A program made the translations under genes and the position numbers. From Domibacillus indicus (lineage in GTDB: Bacteria; Bacillota; Bacilli; Bacillales; Domibacillaceae), in NCBI RefSeq assembly GCF_000970685.1, contig NZ_LAJB01000002.1, positions 651,854 through 715,853 of the forward strand: a DNA stretch of 64,000 nucleotides, in the 5' to 3' direction. Of the stretch, positions 50,380-58,973 are shown one piece after another; positions within the stretch are counted from its first letter, which is position 1; each line of letters opens with the position of its first letter. The notes beneath the pieces were generated by a model. It saw only the letters and a program-made list of their open reading frames with translations, was not told the DNA's origin and did no database searches.

Positions 50380-52009
50380 TTCTCTCACCTGTTTCCATTG
50401 ATTGATTTAAAATAATCTCTTTAATGCTTTTTATTTCATCTGCCAGAACCGGATACGCGCCAAGACGGCACAAGAGCTCATCCGCCAGCTGCGCAGCCTG
50501 TCCGGGCTTGTTTTTCGCCATATAAAACGCGAGCAGCATTCGGGCAATTACGTAATAATCACGGTCATGAAGCGGAGCCTTTAAATAACCAAACATGATC
50601 TGCTCTGCGTCTGTGTAGGAAAGAACCTGCTGTTTCACGGTAATTTCCTGAACGATTGCATGAAGCCACTCTGGCGAAAGGCGCGGCTTTTCTTCCATGC
50701 TCTCTTCTGCAGAAAACTGCCCCGGCTCTTCACTTTCTTCCGGCAAGGCGGCATTAATCGCTTCTTCTTCTGCTGACAGAAGCGTTTCCTGCTCCAAATC
50801 GGCTTCTTCAGGCTGTATAAAAAGAACTTCCTCAGGCTCTTCTGCTGTTTCCAGATTCTCTTCAGCCGAAATCCCGGTGCTTTCCTGCAGCTCCTCTACA
50901 GCTTCTTCAGCTTCTTCAACCTCTTCAGCAGCCTGTCCACTTTCATTATCCGTATCTTCCTCTGCAGACAGAAACGCTTCCTGCTCGAAATCGTCTTCCT
51001 CCTGCTGTATGAAAAGACCTTCTTCAGGCTCTTCTGCTGTTTCCAGATTCTCTTCTGCTGAAATCCCGGTGCTTTCCTGCAGTTCATCTTCAAATAAGTC
51101 ATTTAAATACTGTCCGCTGAGCTCCTCCAGCTCCTCTAAAGAATCTTCCTCACTTTCTTCTATTTCTTTATCGTCAAATAAGCTTATTTCTTCATGGTCT
51201 AAAATCTCTATTTCTTCATCTTCATCTTTCCCCAGTAATTCATCCAGGCCGGCTTCCTCTGCTAATTTTGCCGCAGCCGTTTCATCTCCGGCATTTATTT
51301 CTTCAAGCCATCCCCCTGTTTCTTCAATGTCCGGTCCGGCTTCTTTCTGCTCTTCATCATCCTCAGATGAAAAACTAAAATCCAGTTCCTCCAGATCACC
51401 GTCGAGCCCGGACTGCCATTTCCCTTCTTCACTTGCTTGATGATCGTCTGTTTCGCCAGAACCAATACGTTCTTCAAGTGCTTCCTTTTCAAATTCGAAA
51501 GCTGCTTGATCATCTAATTCCTCTGGAGCTGCTTTTTGATCATCAGCAGCTAAAAGCATTTCTCTGGATTCTGACTCCGCGGCCTGGCTCTCAGCTTCCT
51601 GCTTCAATAAAAATGAGGATTCCCCATCCGCCTCTTTCTTTTGGTGCTGTATGTGTTCTGCAGTCTCTGCTGCTTCCTTTTTTCTAAACAGCGATCTGCT
51701 GGAACGCTTTTCTGCCCGCTCCCCAATATCTTCGTTTTCAGCGGCTCCTTCAAAAGCTTCTGCTTCTTCCGCCCAAACCGGAAGGCCATATTTTATCGTA
51801 AAGTAACCTGTCGTAATAAAAAATAGAAGCCCGATTAAAAGGCCTTGCCAGAGCGGGAGATAGGCAAGAGCAGCTGTAACTGCTCCCGCAACAGCAAGGC
51901 TCTCAAGCACAATGATGATCTTTCCTTTTAAGGAAACGCCGATCGGCAGCCAGGGCAAAATCGGCAAAACAAGCAAAAATCCGATAAACATCATAATTGT
52001 TTTTGTCAT
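50363..52009 (-). CDS. Acidic membrane protein of unknown function, first gene of the pilus operon
   Basis: About 548 residues from ATG 52009 (RBS GAGAGGG). Three or so N-terminal membrane helices within the first 75 residues, then some 400 residues of very Glu/Asp-rich, probably disordered sequence with an internal 64-residue tandem repeat, and a folded helical C terminus (IVQEITVKQQVLSYTDAEQIMFGY, RDYYVIARMLLAFYMAKNKPGQAA) that resembles a TPR-like repeat. I do not recognise a family. Overlaps the next gene by 17 bases. Confidence 0.6.
   Translation of the reverse strand: MTKTIMMFIGFLLVLPILPWLPIGVSLKGKIIIVLESLAVAGAVTAALAYLPLWQGLLIGLLFFITTGYFTIKYGLPVWAEEAEAFEGAAENEDIGERAEKRSSRSLFRKKEAAETAEHIQHQKKEADGESSFLLKQEAESQAAESESREMLLAADDQKAAPEELDDQAAFEFEKEALEERIGSGETDDHQASEEGKWQSGLDGDLEELDFSFSSEDDEEQKEAGPDIEETGGWLEEINAGDETAAAKLAEEAGLDELLGKDEDEEIEILDHEEISLFDDKEIEESEEDSLEELEELSGQYLNDLFEDELQESTGISAEENLETAEEPEEGLFIQQEEDDFEQEAFLSAEEDTDNESGQAAEEVEEAEEAVEELQESTGISAEENLETAEEPEEVLFIQPEEADLEQETLLSAEEEAINAALPEESEEPGQFSAEESMEEKPRLSPEWLHAIVQEITVKQQVLSYTDAEQIMFGYLKAPLHDRDYYVIARMLLAFYMAKNKPGQAAQLADELLCRLGAYPVLADEIKSIKEIILNQSMETGERNEEKQ
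50756..51085 (-). repeat. Tandem 192-bp repeat inside the acidic gene
   Basis: Two copies, offset exactly 192 bp, encode ELQESTGISAEENLETAEEP followed by similar acidic text, conserved over about 46 codons. The offset is a multiple of three, so copy number change keeps the frame. Confidence 0.9.
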
Positions 52010-52015
52010 CAACAA

Positions 52016-52128
52016 CCCTCTCTATGATCAATGTAGTAGAATAATCACATAACCCATGCAGGAAAAATACAGTATAATAGGAATATTGTATAATAAAGTT
52101 ATGTAATTGCAAAGAAAGGAAAAAACTC
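52016..52128. promoter_or_regulatory. Divergent promoter region of the two pilus operons
   Basis: 113 bp, A/T-rich. On the plus strand two TATAAT boxes occur (52073-52078, 52089-52094) ahead of the minor pilin genes. On the minus strand TTGCAA, 16 nt, TACAAT reads toward the pil operon. No clear sigma-factor or activator site beyond this can be named. Confidence 0.5.
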
Positions 52129-52647
52129 GTGGCGAAAAAAATCAAAAATTGTCAATCAGGTGTCACATTGATCGAGCTCCTGGTTTCGCTTACTATCTTA
52201 ACTATTATTTTGCTTTCCGTCACCCGCTTCTTTTTTCAAGCCGCCACTTTTAATGCTTCCAATGAAAGCCGGACAGTGGCTTTAAATGTAGCCCGGAATG
52301 CTTTAATGTTTATGGAAAAACAATCATTTGTCGAAATGCGTCATGAATTTGAAAATCCCGGTACAGAAAAATGGCTGAAAATGTGCCCTTCTGAAGGCGA
52401 TCCCGACATTTACGTTTATACACTTGAACCGTCAAATCCTGAATCCAACAATATTGACGAATCAAAATGTAGAAATATCGAAGTAAACAATGGCTCTTAT
52501 CACGCAGCAATCTCTTTAGGCGACATTGAAAACGCGGAAGAAAAAAAATATTACATTCCCATTAAGGTGAAAGTAGGTTGGACTGGAAATGGCCCTCAAA
52601 AAACTATGGAACTTGACGGCACGATTAAAAGCGAGGATTTGCGATGA
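52129..52647 (+). CDS. Minor prepilin-like protein A
   Basis: 172 residues. Leader MAKKIKNCQSG, then VTLIELLVSLTILTIILLSV with Glu5: class III prepilin. The C-terminal domain has two cysteines (KMCPSEG, ESKCRN). The PilV/PilW/GspI-J type is suggested by the long N-terminal helix (FFFQAATFNASNESRTVALN). GTG start with AAAGGA eight bases upstream. First of three overlapping plus-strand genes. Confidence 0.82.
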   Translation: MAKKIKNCQSGVTLIELLVSLTILTIILLSVTRFFFQAATFNASNESRTVALNVARNALMFMEKQSFVEMRHEFENPGTEKWLKMCPSEGDPDIYVYTLEPSNPESNNIDESKCRNIEVNNGSYHAAISLGDIENAEEKKYYIPIKVKVGWTGNGPQKTMELDGTIKSEDLR

Positions 52648-53254
52648 ACGCGGAGTCAGCTTAATGGAGCTGTTGGCAGTAATCGCAATCATGGCCATTA
52701 TCGGATCTGTTTTAACAAGCACACTCGTTACCGGCCAAAAGATTTTTACAAAGCAGACAGCCGAAACACAGTTTCGTGAAGATGCCGATTATGTAACAAC
52801 CAGAATTATGAATGAATTTTACTCCACACCTTTTGACGAAGTGAAAGACTGTGGGGATGGCTCTTGTGTGGTGATCCTTAACAATAAAAAAGTTGGCTTC
52901 GATAAAATTGAAAATGAAAATGAAGGCAGCGAAAGTACTCCTGAATTTTACTATGCTCCTTCCCAGAAAGAGATGGATTCAGAAAAAACAGAGACGAAAA
53001 TTTTCATAGAAGGATCGCAAATTAAAATTGAGCGATCCGGCACTAATGAAAATGATGGAGTGGAAACGCTTGAAGTGCCTTCACAGTTTATACCCAATCC
53101 GGATAACAAGCCGGTCTTTAACGTCGCCTGCGATACCAAAACAGAGGAAAACGGCAGCTCCGTCTGTCAAAGCGGGTCTATTGAACTCATATTTAATTTA
53201 AAAAGCGACCGTACTGTTGACACTATGCAATTAGAAAGTAGGTTTGGATTTTAA
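52589..53254 (+). CDS. Minor prepilin-like protein B
   Basis: 221 residues with a 22-residue leader ending ICDERG, then VSLMELLAVIAIMAIIGSVL with Glu5. The rest is a larger globular domain with four cysteines, in line with PilW-type minor pilins. The ATG lies inside the preceding gene (59-bp overlap); a later TTG would give a shorter leader. Stop overlaps the next ATG (TAATG). Confidence 0.8.
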   Translation: MALKKLWNLTARLKARICDERGVSLMELLAVIAIMAIIGSVLTSTLVTGQKIFTKQTAETQFREDADYVTTRIMNEFYSTPFDEVKDCGDGSCVVILNNKKVGFDKIENENEGSESTPEFYYAPSQKEMDSEKTETKIFIEGSQIKIERSGTNENDGVETLEVPSQFIPNPDNKPVFNVACDTKTEENGSSVCQSGSIELIFNLKSDRTVDTMQLESRFGF

Positions 53255-55713
53255 TGCAAAAGCTTTGTAATGAAAAAGGAAATACATTGCTGCTTGTTCT
53301 GCTGGTCACTGTAATTATGTCTACAATCGGGCTTGCCGTTGTTGCCTCTACGATCGGCGGAGCCAACCGAACCACCGTGCGTGTTGAAGATGTGGATACG
53401 ACTTATGAAGCGATTAAAGCCATTGATTCCTATACTGCTGCGCTTTCAGAGCATTTGCGTACCGACTCCACTATGTATATTGAGAAATTGTCAAAAAATC
53501 CGAATCCGTCATTTGCTTTAAAAGGGCTGCTTGAGTCCGCTTCAACAGTCATTGAAAACAAATTAATGGAAAATACGTCGATTGAAAAAATTGAGGTTAC
53601 CGATGTAACAGATCCATCTCTTTTTACAGATAACCGCAACCTGACCCGTGTCTTAAAAGTACGGATTACGGCTATTGAGCCTGGAAGAACCGCCGTGTCG
53701 CGGACAGCAGAAAAAGAACTGATTATTTCTCCCCTGCCAAGTTTTTTAAAATACGCAATCGGTTCTGAAAAAGGGACATTAACGCTTAATGGGTCCCCGC
53801 ATCTGCAGGGAAATATCTTTGCCAATGACCTGAGCATCAGCCCTGAAGCGATTTATCTTGATGAAAAAGGAAACGAAGGAAGAAGCTTAACCCCAAAGCC
53901 ATCTGTTTCCGGAGATTTATACGCGGGGACAACCGGAAGTTATGAAGAATGGCGAAACACATTTGAACCGCAAAAGCTAATGGATGTGTTAAAGCCAGAC
54001 AATTTTTACAAGGAAAAACGGGCGCCGGGTTTAAAAAATGACAGCCAGTATCAAAGCATTTATTTTTCCGAAGCTTATACAGAAGAGCGCTCAGCAGCTT
54101 TACAAAAGATGAATGCTGTCTCCGCGGCCGATGAGAGCTCCCTTCCTAAAAACAAAGCCCAACATATGGAAAGTCCACCAGTAACCGGCTTCCCTGACCC
54201 TGATGATCCGGAAGATACGCTTACGTTAAGCGAATACGCCGCTAAATATGATATCAGCAATATTAATTACGAAGGAAATGCCGTTGTAAAACCGGCGCAT
54301 AGTCGTGTTGAAAATTTAAATGTAAAAGGCTCTTTGACCATTGAAACAGAAGGCGATCTTACCATTAAGAATGTGTCCGTTTCAGGAGGCATCCTGAAAA
54401 TTGATAATAAGGGCAGCGGCACGGTGACAATAGTAGATGATCTCATCTCGGACCGCGGCATCGTAATAGAAAACGATTCTGGAACGATAGAAGCAGACAG
54501 CGCCCACATATACGATGAATTGGCCGTTGAAGCAGACAACCGGACGGGCTCTTTTATTCTTGGCGCGCTTGACAGCGGCGGGGATGTGATCTTTGACAAT
54601 GAAAGCGGCCAAATCGAATTAACAGAGAAAATTCAATCCGGCTTTTTGAGAACTAACGGTACAACAACTCCTGATTCACAGGATATTGTTATTGATAATG
54701 CCGGTTCCTTCATCGTCTCAGCTCCGCTTCGTTCGGAAGACGACCTCATTATTAAAAATAAAAATGAGATGACTGTTGATTTCCAATACCCCTTCTCCGC
54801 TGGCCAGCAAGAAACGAGTATAAATGCCTTATACAGCACTGGCAATATGAACATCGTGTCGTCGGGCAGCTTCACATTAAAAAATCATTTACATGCGCTC
54901 GGCTCTATTACCCTGGATTTTTCAGGAAAAGCGTCCATCACCGGCAATGTCGTTTCCTCAGAATCTTCCCCAGAATCGGAAGGTAAAGAGTTTTCAGCCG
55001 ATATGAATAACAATATTACTGTATTTGTGAAAAACAACCAGGAAGGGGAAAGTGGAGAATCGGAGCCCATTTCCTTTAACGGCCCCCTGTTTGCAGATAA
55101 TAAGCTGACAATTCAAGGAGACGATGAACAAGGGAGCAAGGGAGAAAACGATGTTTTTTCCGTAAGCGGAACGATGTATGCACAGGGAGAAACAAAAATA
55201 TCAAACCTGTCGATCAAGGGTTTTACACCTGAAGGAGAAAAGCCAGGGCAGCTTGTTTTGTTATCGGGCGGTTCCCTGCTGATTACGCGGATTAATGAAT
55301 TCCAGAACTTTGAAAGCAGCAAAGAGCAGGAAGAAGGAGAGAAGCCTTATGTGCCTGATTCAGAAGAAAAAATTCAGCCTCTGAAAGGATTTTTCTACAC
55401 AGATAAGGAAGCAGAAGTAACCACAAGCATATCTGATAAATCAGAAAATCCGGCTGCTAAATTATATGGTGTTGGCTCGCTGTTTTATGTGGATGGAGGG
55501 CTTTTTGCAAAAGGCGGTTTCGCCATTAATGCGATACGTGGTGAAACGAAAAGCTTTGAAATCTCTACGGCCATTCCTCCCTCCGAACAGCAGGAGGACC
55601 GCTATTCCCGTTTTATCGTTGACTATGACCGGGATATTTTACTGAGCCAGCTTGATTATTTGCCAGAGGTAGAGTATTTAACTGTATACAGTGACCAGCT
55701 GACGGTTGAATAG
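53254..55713 (+). CDS. PilX-like protein with long beta-rich passenger
   Basis: 819 residues. N terminus MQKLCNEKGNTLLLVLLVTV has the Gly-cleavage prepilin-like form of PilX (Glu5 absent, as often in PilX/GspK). Residues about 160-780 are Gly/Asn/Ser-rich with regular short strands (LTIETEGDLTIKNVSVSG, GSGTVTIVDDLISDRGI, GSFTLKNHLHALGSITL), suggesting a right-handed beta-helix like bactofilin or polymer-forming proteins. It is far larger than usual PilX, so it probably sits at the pilus tip or forms a surface-exposed head. Confidence 0.72.
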   Translation: MQKLCNEKGNTLLLVLLVTVIMSTIGLAVVASTIGGANRTTVRVEDVDTTYEAIKAIDSYTAALSEHLRTDSTMYIEKLSKNPNPSFALKGLLESASTVIENKLMENTSIEKIEVTDVTDPSLFTDNRNLTRVLKVRITAIEPGRTAVSRTAEKELIISPLPSFLKYAIGSEKGTLTLNGSPHLQGNIFANDLSISPEAIYLDEKGNEGRSLTPKPSVSGDLYAGTTGSYEEWRNTFEPQKLMDVLKPDNFYKEKRAPGLKNDSQYQSIYFSEAYTEERSAALQKMNAVSAADESSLPKNKAQHMESPPVTGFPDPDDPEDTLTLSEYAAKYDISNINYEGNAVVKPAHSRVENLNVKGSLTIETEGDLTIKNVSVSGGILKIDNKGSGTVTIVDDLISDRGIVIENDSGTIEADSAHIYDELAVEADNRTGSFILGALDSGGDVIFDNESGQIELTEKIQSGFLRTNGTTTPDSQDIVIDNAGSFIVSAPLRSEDDLIIKNKNEMTVDFQYPFSAGQQETSINALYSTGNMNIVSSGSFTLKNHLHALGSITLDFSGKASITGNVVSSESSPESEGKEFSADMNNNITVFVKNNQEGESGESEPISFNGPLFADNKLTIQGDDEQGSKGENDVFSVSGTMYAQGETKISNLSIKGFTPEGEKPGQLVLLSGGSLLITRINEFQNFESSKEQEEGEKPYVPDSEEKIQPLKGFFYTDKEAEVTTSISDKSENPAAKLYGVGSLFYVDGGLFAKGGFAINAIRGETKSFEISTAIPPSEQQEDRYSRFIVDYDRDILLSQLDYLPEVEYLTVYSDQLTVE

Positions 55714-55731
55714 CTTTTGATTCAGCATAAA

Positions 55732-55937
55732 AAAGCTTGAGGATTTCTCCTCAAGCTTTGAGAGTGTACACAAAGTTAGAAAGCAGGCTGATTGAAAATG
55801 TTTGTCTTTCCAGGAACGCGGCCGGCTGGGAAGCGGAGTAACCTTTTGAGGGTCATGAGCATTCACAGCCGGCAAGTAACGCCGAAAGCAAGCGTTTGTC
55901 AACAGCCTGAAAGCTTGAGGATTTCTCCTCAAGCTTT
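55732..55937. repeat. Twin-hairpin intergenic element
   Basis: Two identical 28-bp palindromes (55732-55759 and 55910-55937; arms AAAGCTTGAGGA / TCCTCAAGCTTT) flank 150 bp. The left copy has a T-run on the minus-strand side, the right copy on the plus-strand side, so each can terminate one of the two convergent genes, the far copy in each case. Between them nested inverted repeats occur: CAGGCTG/CAGCCTG (55784-55790, 55903-55909), AACGC/GCGTT (55815-55819, 55892-55896) and GCCGGCTG/CAGCCGGC (55821-55828, 55866-55873). It looks like a dispersed intergenic repeat or a structured RNA; no transposase. Confidence 0.7.
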
Positions 55938-55947
55938 TTTAGTGCTG

Positions 55948-58905
55948 TTACCACTCACCTTCGATTTCTTCGGCTGTTGTATTATCGCCGTTTCCAGTTT
56001 CAAACCTGGCTTTCGCTTCTTTTTCGATAACACTGCCGTCCGGTTTTTGCTGCTCAACGACAGCCGTCACTCTTGTATAACCTGTTTCTGTACCGGCTTC
56101 AATGTACCAGTCACCGTCCCCTCCGCCAGGCTGCGTAATTTTAACAATATCGCCTTCCGGGTTCGAAGCATATACATTGGTTACCTTGATCGTATCTTCC
56201 AATCCTGACGGTGTTGTTTCAAGCATATCTATTACTTTTTCTTTCGTTTTATTCGTGTATTTAGACTGCTCGAAGGTGACTCCTTCAAGTTCGGTAAAAG
56301 CTGATGTAACGATAATGTCAAGATTGGCGCTTTTATTCTCCGGATTTGCTTTCGGGTCCATGTCCGGCGTGACGGTAAGGGTTGTTTCCCCCGGCTTAAT
56401 GCCGGCCGCCGTGCCGATGTTTTTCTCTCCCGGCACCGCAAGAGCGACGGTTTCATCTGTCAGCTTGTAAATCCATGGGTAGTCTGCCGCACTTTCTGGT
56501 TCATCGTTTCCTTCAAGGAATATTTTCACTTCAAATTCTTTCGATTCACCTTCCGTAACTTGAAGCTCGGTGATTGGTTCTCGTTTATCACCGACAGACC
56601 ATATTTCAACCCGGTCTATTTTTTTCTTAATCGTTACTTGTTTTGAAATAATTTCATCACTTCCGAGCGAGAAGCCGCCGAATGATCTGACTTCAATTTT
56701 ATTGACGCCCATCGCCGTAAGCGGAACAGTCTGGTTCTTTGCCAGGGCAGCCCAGCCGCCGGTTTCCCATGCTTCGCCTTCTGCTTTTTGTGTGCTGATG
56801 CGGTATTCGTACCGGACACCTTCCCCTGCTACGAAACGGGAAAGCCTGGCATCTACACTCTCATATACGACTGCTTTATCTTCAACAGCCGCTTTGCTGT
56901 CTGCTCCTGTCATGCCAATATCAGCGGTAAAGTATAATACAGCGGATGAATCATCCGAATAGGTAATGTTAATTGCTTTTTTGTTTCCATCTGTGAAAAC
57001 CATATCTTTTACCGGTTCCGGTAATAAGCTGTAATCATTCGGGTACGCTGTTTCTGCAACAGTACTGCCGGATGACTTCTCTACCTTTTTAATGCTGCCA
57101 TTTGCATAGCCGTCATAATTATGACTGTTCTCATCATCCAATCTCACTTTGCTGGTAATCCGGTCTGAAGCAGATGGAATAGAAGAGCTGTATGTTTGGT
57201 TAAATCGTGTATCCTCGTATTCTACACGGGCCTGCGGCATTGTTACGTTATGAAGTGCCCAGTCTGCTTTCAGCTTCAGCGATGCCCCAAACGATGCCGG
57301 TGTAAAAGCGCCATTCGCGTATGTTACAGTTTGGGTTAACGTAATAACGGCTTCCTTGGCTCCAGTACTCCCATTCGTTTGAAGCTTTACATTAGATGCT
57401 GATTTTTCGTCAAGGCTGACTCCATCAGGGAGAGGCTGGATAAGCTTAATATTCTTCAATGTACCTTTAACTGTGCTGTTGCTTAATCCATTCGGCGTCA
57501 AATTGTAATCTGCCCGAAAATAATTGGTTCGTTTGCCCGCCTGCTTGACGAGGTTGTTCACAGGGTTTGATTCCAGTTCTCCTTTTAACACCATGCTGCC
57601 GTTAATAGCCGGCGGCGCTTCCGCCCTGACCTCAATGGTAACCGGCTGCACATTGGCAGAACCGGTGGAACCGTCTGGCCGCTTGTAAGTTAGTTTAATG
57701 TTATCAAATGTATAAGTGCCAACAGCCGTAAATTCAAGAGGCAGCGTTAAATCGACCGGCGCCGGCGCGTTTTGCTGATAATCATATTCAAACGTTTTTC
57801 TCAGCGTTACTTTAGTGCCGTCTATTGCAGCGTTAGCTCCTTCGGCCGCTATTACTTTTCCGCCGAACTTCGCCAGGTCTAGTGTCACTTCGACATCAAG
57901 CTTCTGCTTATTGATTGATTCTGCAATGTCAAGAAAAATCCGGTCAATATTCCCTTCGGATGCAGGACTCGCATATGCTCCTGTTACCGAAGACAGTTCT
58001 TCTAAATACGGCTGGTCCAGCTCGGATGGATCATTTCCAAAACCGATGGAGTACATTTTAATGTTTTTGGCTCCCAGCGCCTGTGCTTTATTTTTGGCGT
58101 TTTTTCTAAATAGATTAATAGCTTGTTTTTTCCCTTCGCTTGATGAGGTATTAATCCAGTTTACTCCATTAAAAATATACGGGTTAGTCACATTTCTAAA
58201 GCGCTGTGAATAATAGCCAAATGACCCGTTTGTATATTGTGAAACGGTATTTATTCCATCGTCATAGCAATAATAATCACAAACCGCTGTTCTCTCCTCA
58301 GAAACAGTCAATTCACCATCTGTCATAAAAATAATATTTTTTTCATTTGTTGACCCGGTTAACATATTTTCAGCATATTCCATTGGTGAACGATAATTGG
58401 TGCCTCCATTGGCTGCTAATCTATTTACCTTGTATTTTATTTGCTCAAGCTTCCAGTTAACAGCTTCTTTGCTTCCTGTTCCGTAGTTGATATCAATTAT
58501 ATTATTCATATCTATTCCAGAATTAAACGGGATAAATGCAAATCGGTCATTCGGCCCTGCATTTTTCTGAAAATAATCCAGCGCTTTATACATCGCTTCT
58601 TTCGCACTTTGGAACTTTTGCGGGCGGGTACCTGACTCGTTCATTGATCCGGATGTATCAAAAATAAAAACGACATCTACAGGTTTCCGGGCCAGCTGCT
58701 CGTACTTTCCAAACGGAATCATTTTCATATCAATCCGCGCCCGTGCATTACTGTCTATTGGTTTTACAACGACCGATTGAGAGGGAGCCGCAGTTACAGA
58801 GACCCCAATTGTATTTCCCTGTGCTTTTGTTTGCAGGGCATTAAACGGCATTATTAAAAAAAGCACGATGATTGATAAAACAGCATTTACTACAAATTTT
58901 TTCAT
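55948..58905 (-). CDS. Secreted von Willebrand factor A protein, candidate pilus-tip adhesin
   Basis: 985 residues. Signal peptide ending near FNALQTKAQG. VWA domain about residues 75-340 with intact MIDAS: DTSGS (83-87), Thr169 in GGTNYRS, Asp196 in FMTDGE; two Cys (209, 213) lie in an insertion. Beta-sandwich-like repeats follow, then a Big_2-like domain about 780-870 (AVPGEKNIGTAAGIKPGETT). No LPXTG motif, C-terminal membrane helix or SLH domain is visible, so it is either released or held by another structure. It ends facing the PilX-like gene and lies between the pilus island and folC. MIDAS-bearing VWA proteins such as PilY1 act as pilus tip adhesins elsewhere; the link here is inference from context. 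Confidence 0.7.
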   Translation of the reverse strand: MKKFVVNAVLSIIVLFLIMPFNALQTKAQGNTIGVSVTAAPSQSVVVKPIDSNARARIDMKMIPFGKYEQLARKPVDVVFIFDTSGSMNESGTRPQKFQSAKEAMYKALDYFQKNAGPNDRFAFIPFNSGIDMNNIIDINYGTGSKEAVNWKLEQIKYKVNRLAANGGTNYRSPMEYAENMLTGSTNEKNIIFMTDGELTVSEERTAVCDYYCYDDGINTVSQYTNGSFGYYSQRFRNVTNPYIFNGVNWINTSSSEGKKQAINLFRKNAKNKAQALGAKNIKMYSIGFGNDPSELDQPYLEELSSVTGAYASPASEGNIDRIFLDIAESINKQKLDVEVTLDLAKFGGKVIAAEGANAAIDGTKVTLRKTFEYDYQQNAPAPVDLTLPLEFTAVGTYTFDNIKLTYKRPDGSTGSANVQPVTIEVRAEAPPAINGSMVLKGELESNPVNNLVKQAGKRTNYFRADYNLTPNGLSNSTVKGTLKNIKLIQPLPDGVSLDEKSASNVKLQTNGSTGAKEAVITLTQTVTYANGAFTPASFGASLKLKADWALHNVTMPQARVEYEDTRFNQTYSSSIPSASDRITSKVRLDDENSHNYDGYANGSIKKVEKSSGSTVAETAYPNDYSLLPEPVKDMVFTDGNKKAINITYSDDSSAVLYFTADIGMTGADSKAAVEDKAVVYESVDARLSRFVAGEGVRYEYRISTQKAEGEAWETGGWAALAKNQTVPLTAMGVNKIEVRSFGGFSLGSDEIISKQVTIKKKIDRVEIWSVGDKREPITELQVTEGESKEFEVKIFLEGNDEPESAADYPWIYKLTDETVALAVPGEKNIGTAAGIKPGETTLTVTPDMDPKANPENKSANLDIIVTSAFTELEGVTFEQSKYTNKTKEKVIDMLETTPSGLEDTIKVTNVYASNPEGDIVKITQPGGGDGDWYIEAGTETGYTRVTAVVEQQKPDGSVIEKEAKARFETGNGDNTTAEEIEGEW

Positions 58906-58944
58906 TTGGCACCAGCCTTTTCCTAATAGGCAATCTTTCTTACT

Positions 58945-58973
58945 ATTATATAGACCTTGTGCTTATTTGGAAA
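58945..58973 (-). promoter_or_regulatory. Promoter of the VWA gene
   Basis: Minus strand TTTCCA (revcomp 58968-58973), 17 nt, TATAAT (revcomp 58945-58950), 40 bp ahead of the VWA start; the -35 lies inside the end of folC. Confidence 0.55.

Noticed and set aside
50697-51440. Long Ser-rich plus-strand ORF of 247 codons.
   Set aside because: It is the antisense of the Glu/Asp-rich coding repeat (GAA/GAG read as TTC/CTC/TCT) and has no RBS.
55792-56208. Plus-strand 138-codon ORF starting inside the twin-hairpin element.
   Set aside because: It runs through the right hairpin and into the antisense of the VWA gene; no RBS and no protein-like pattern.
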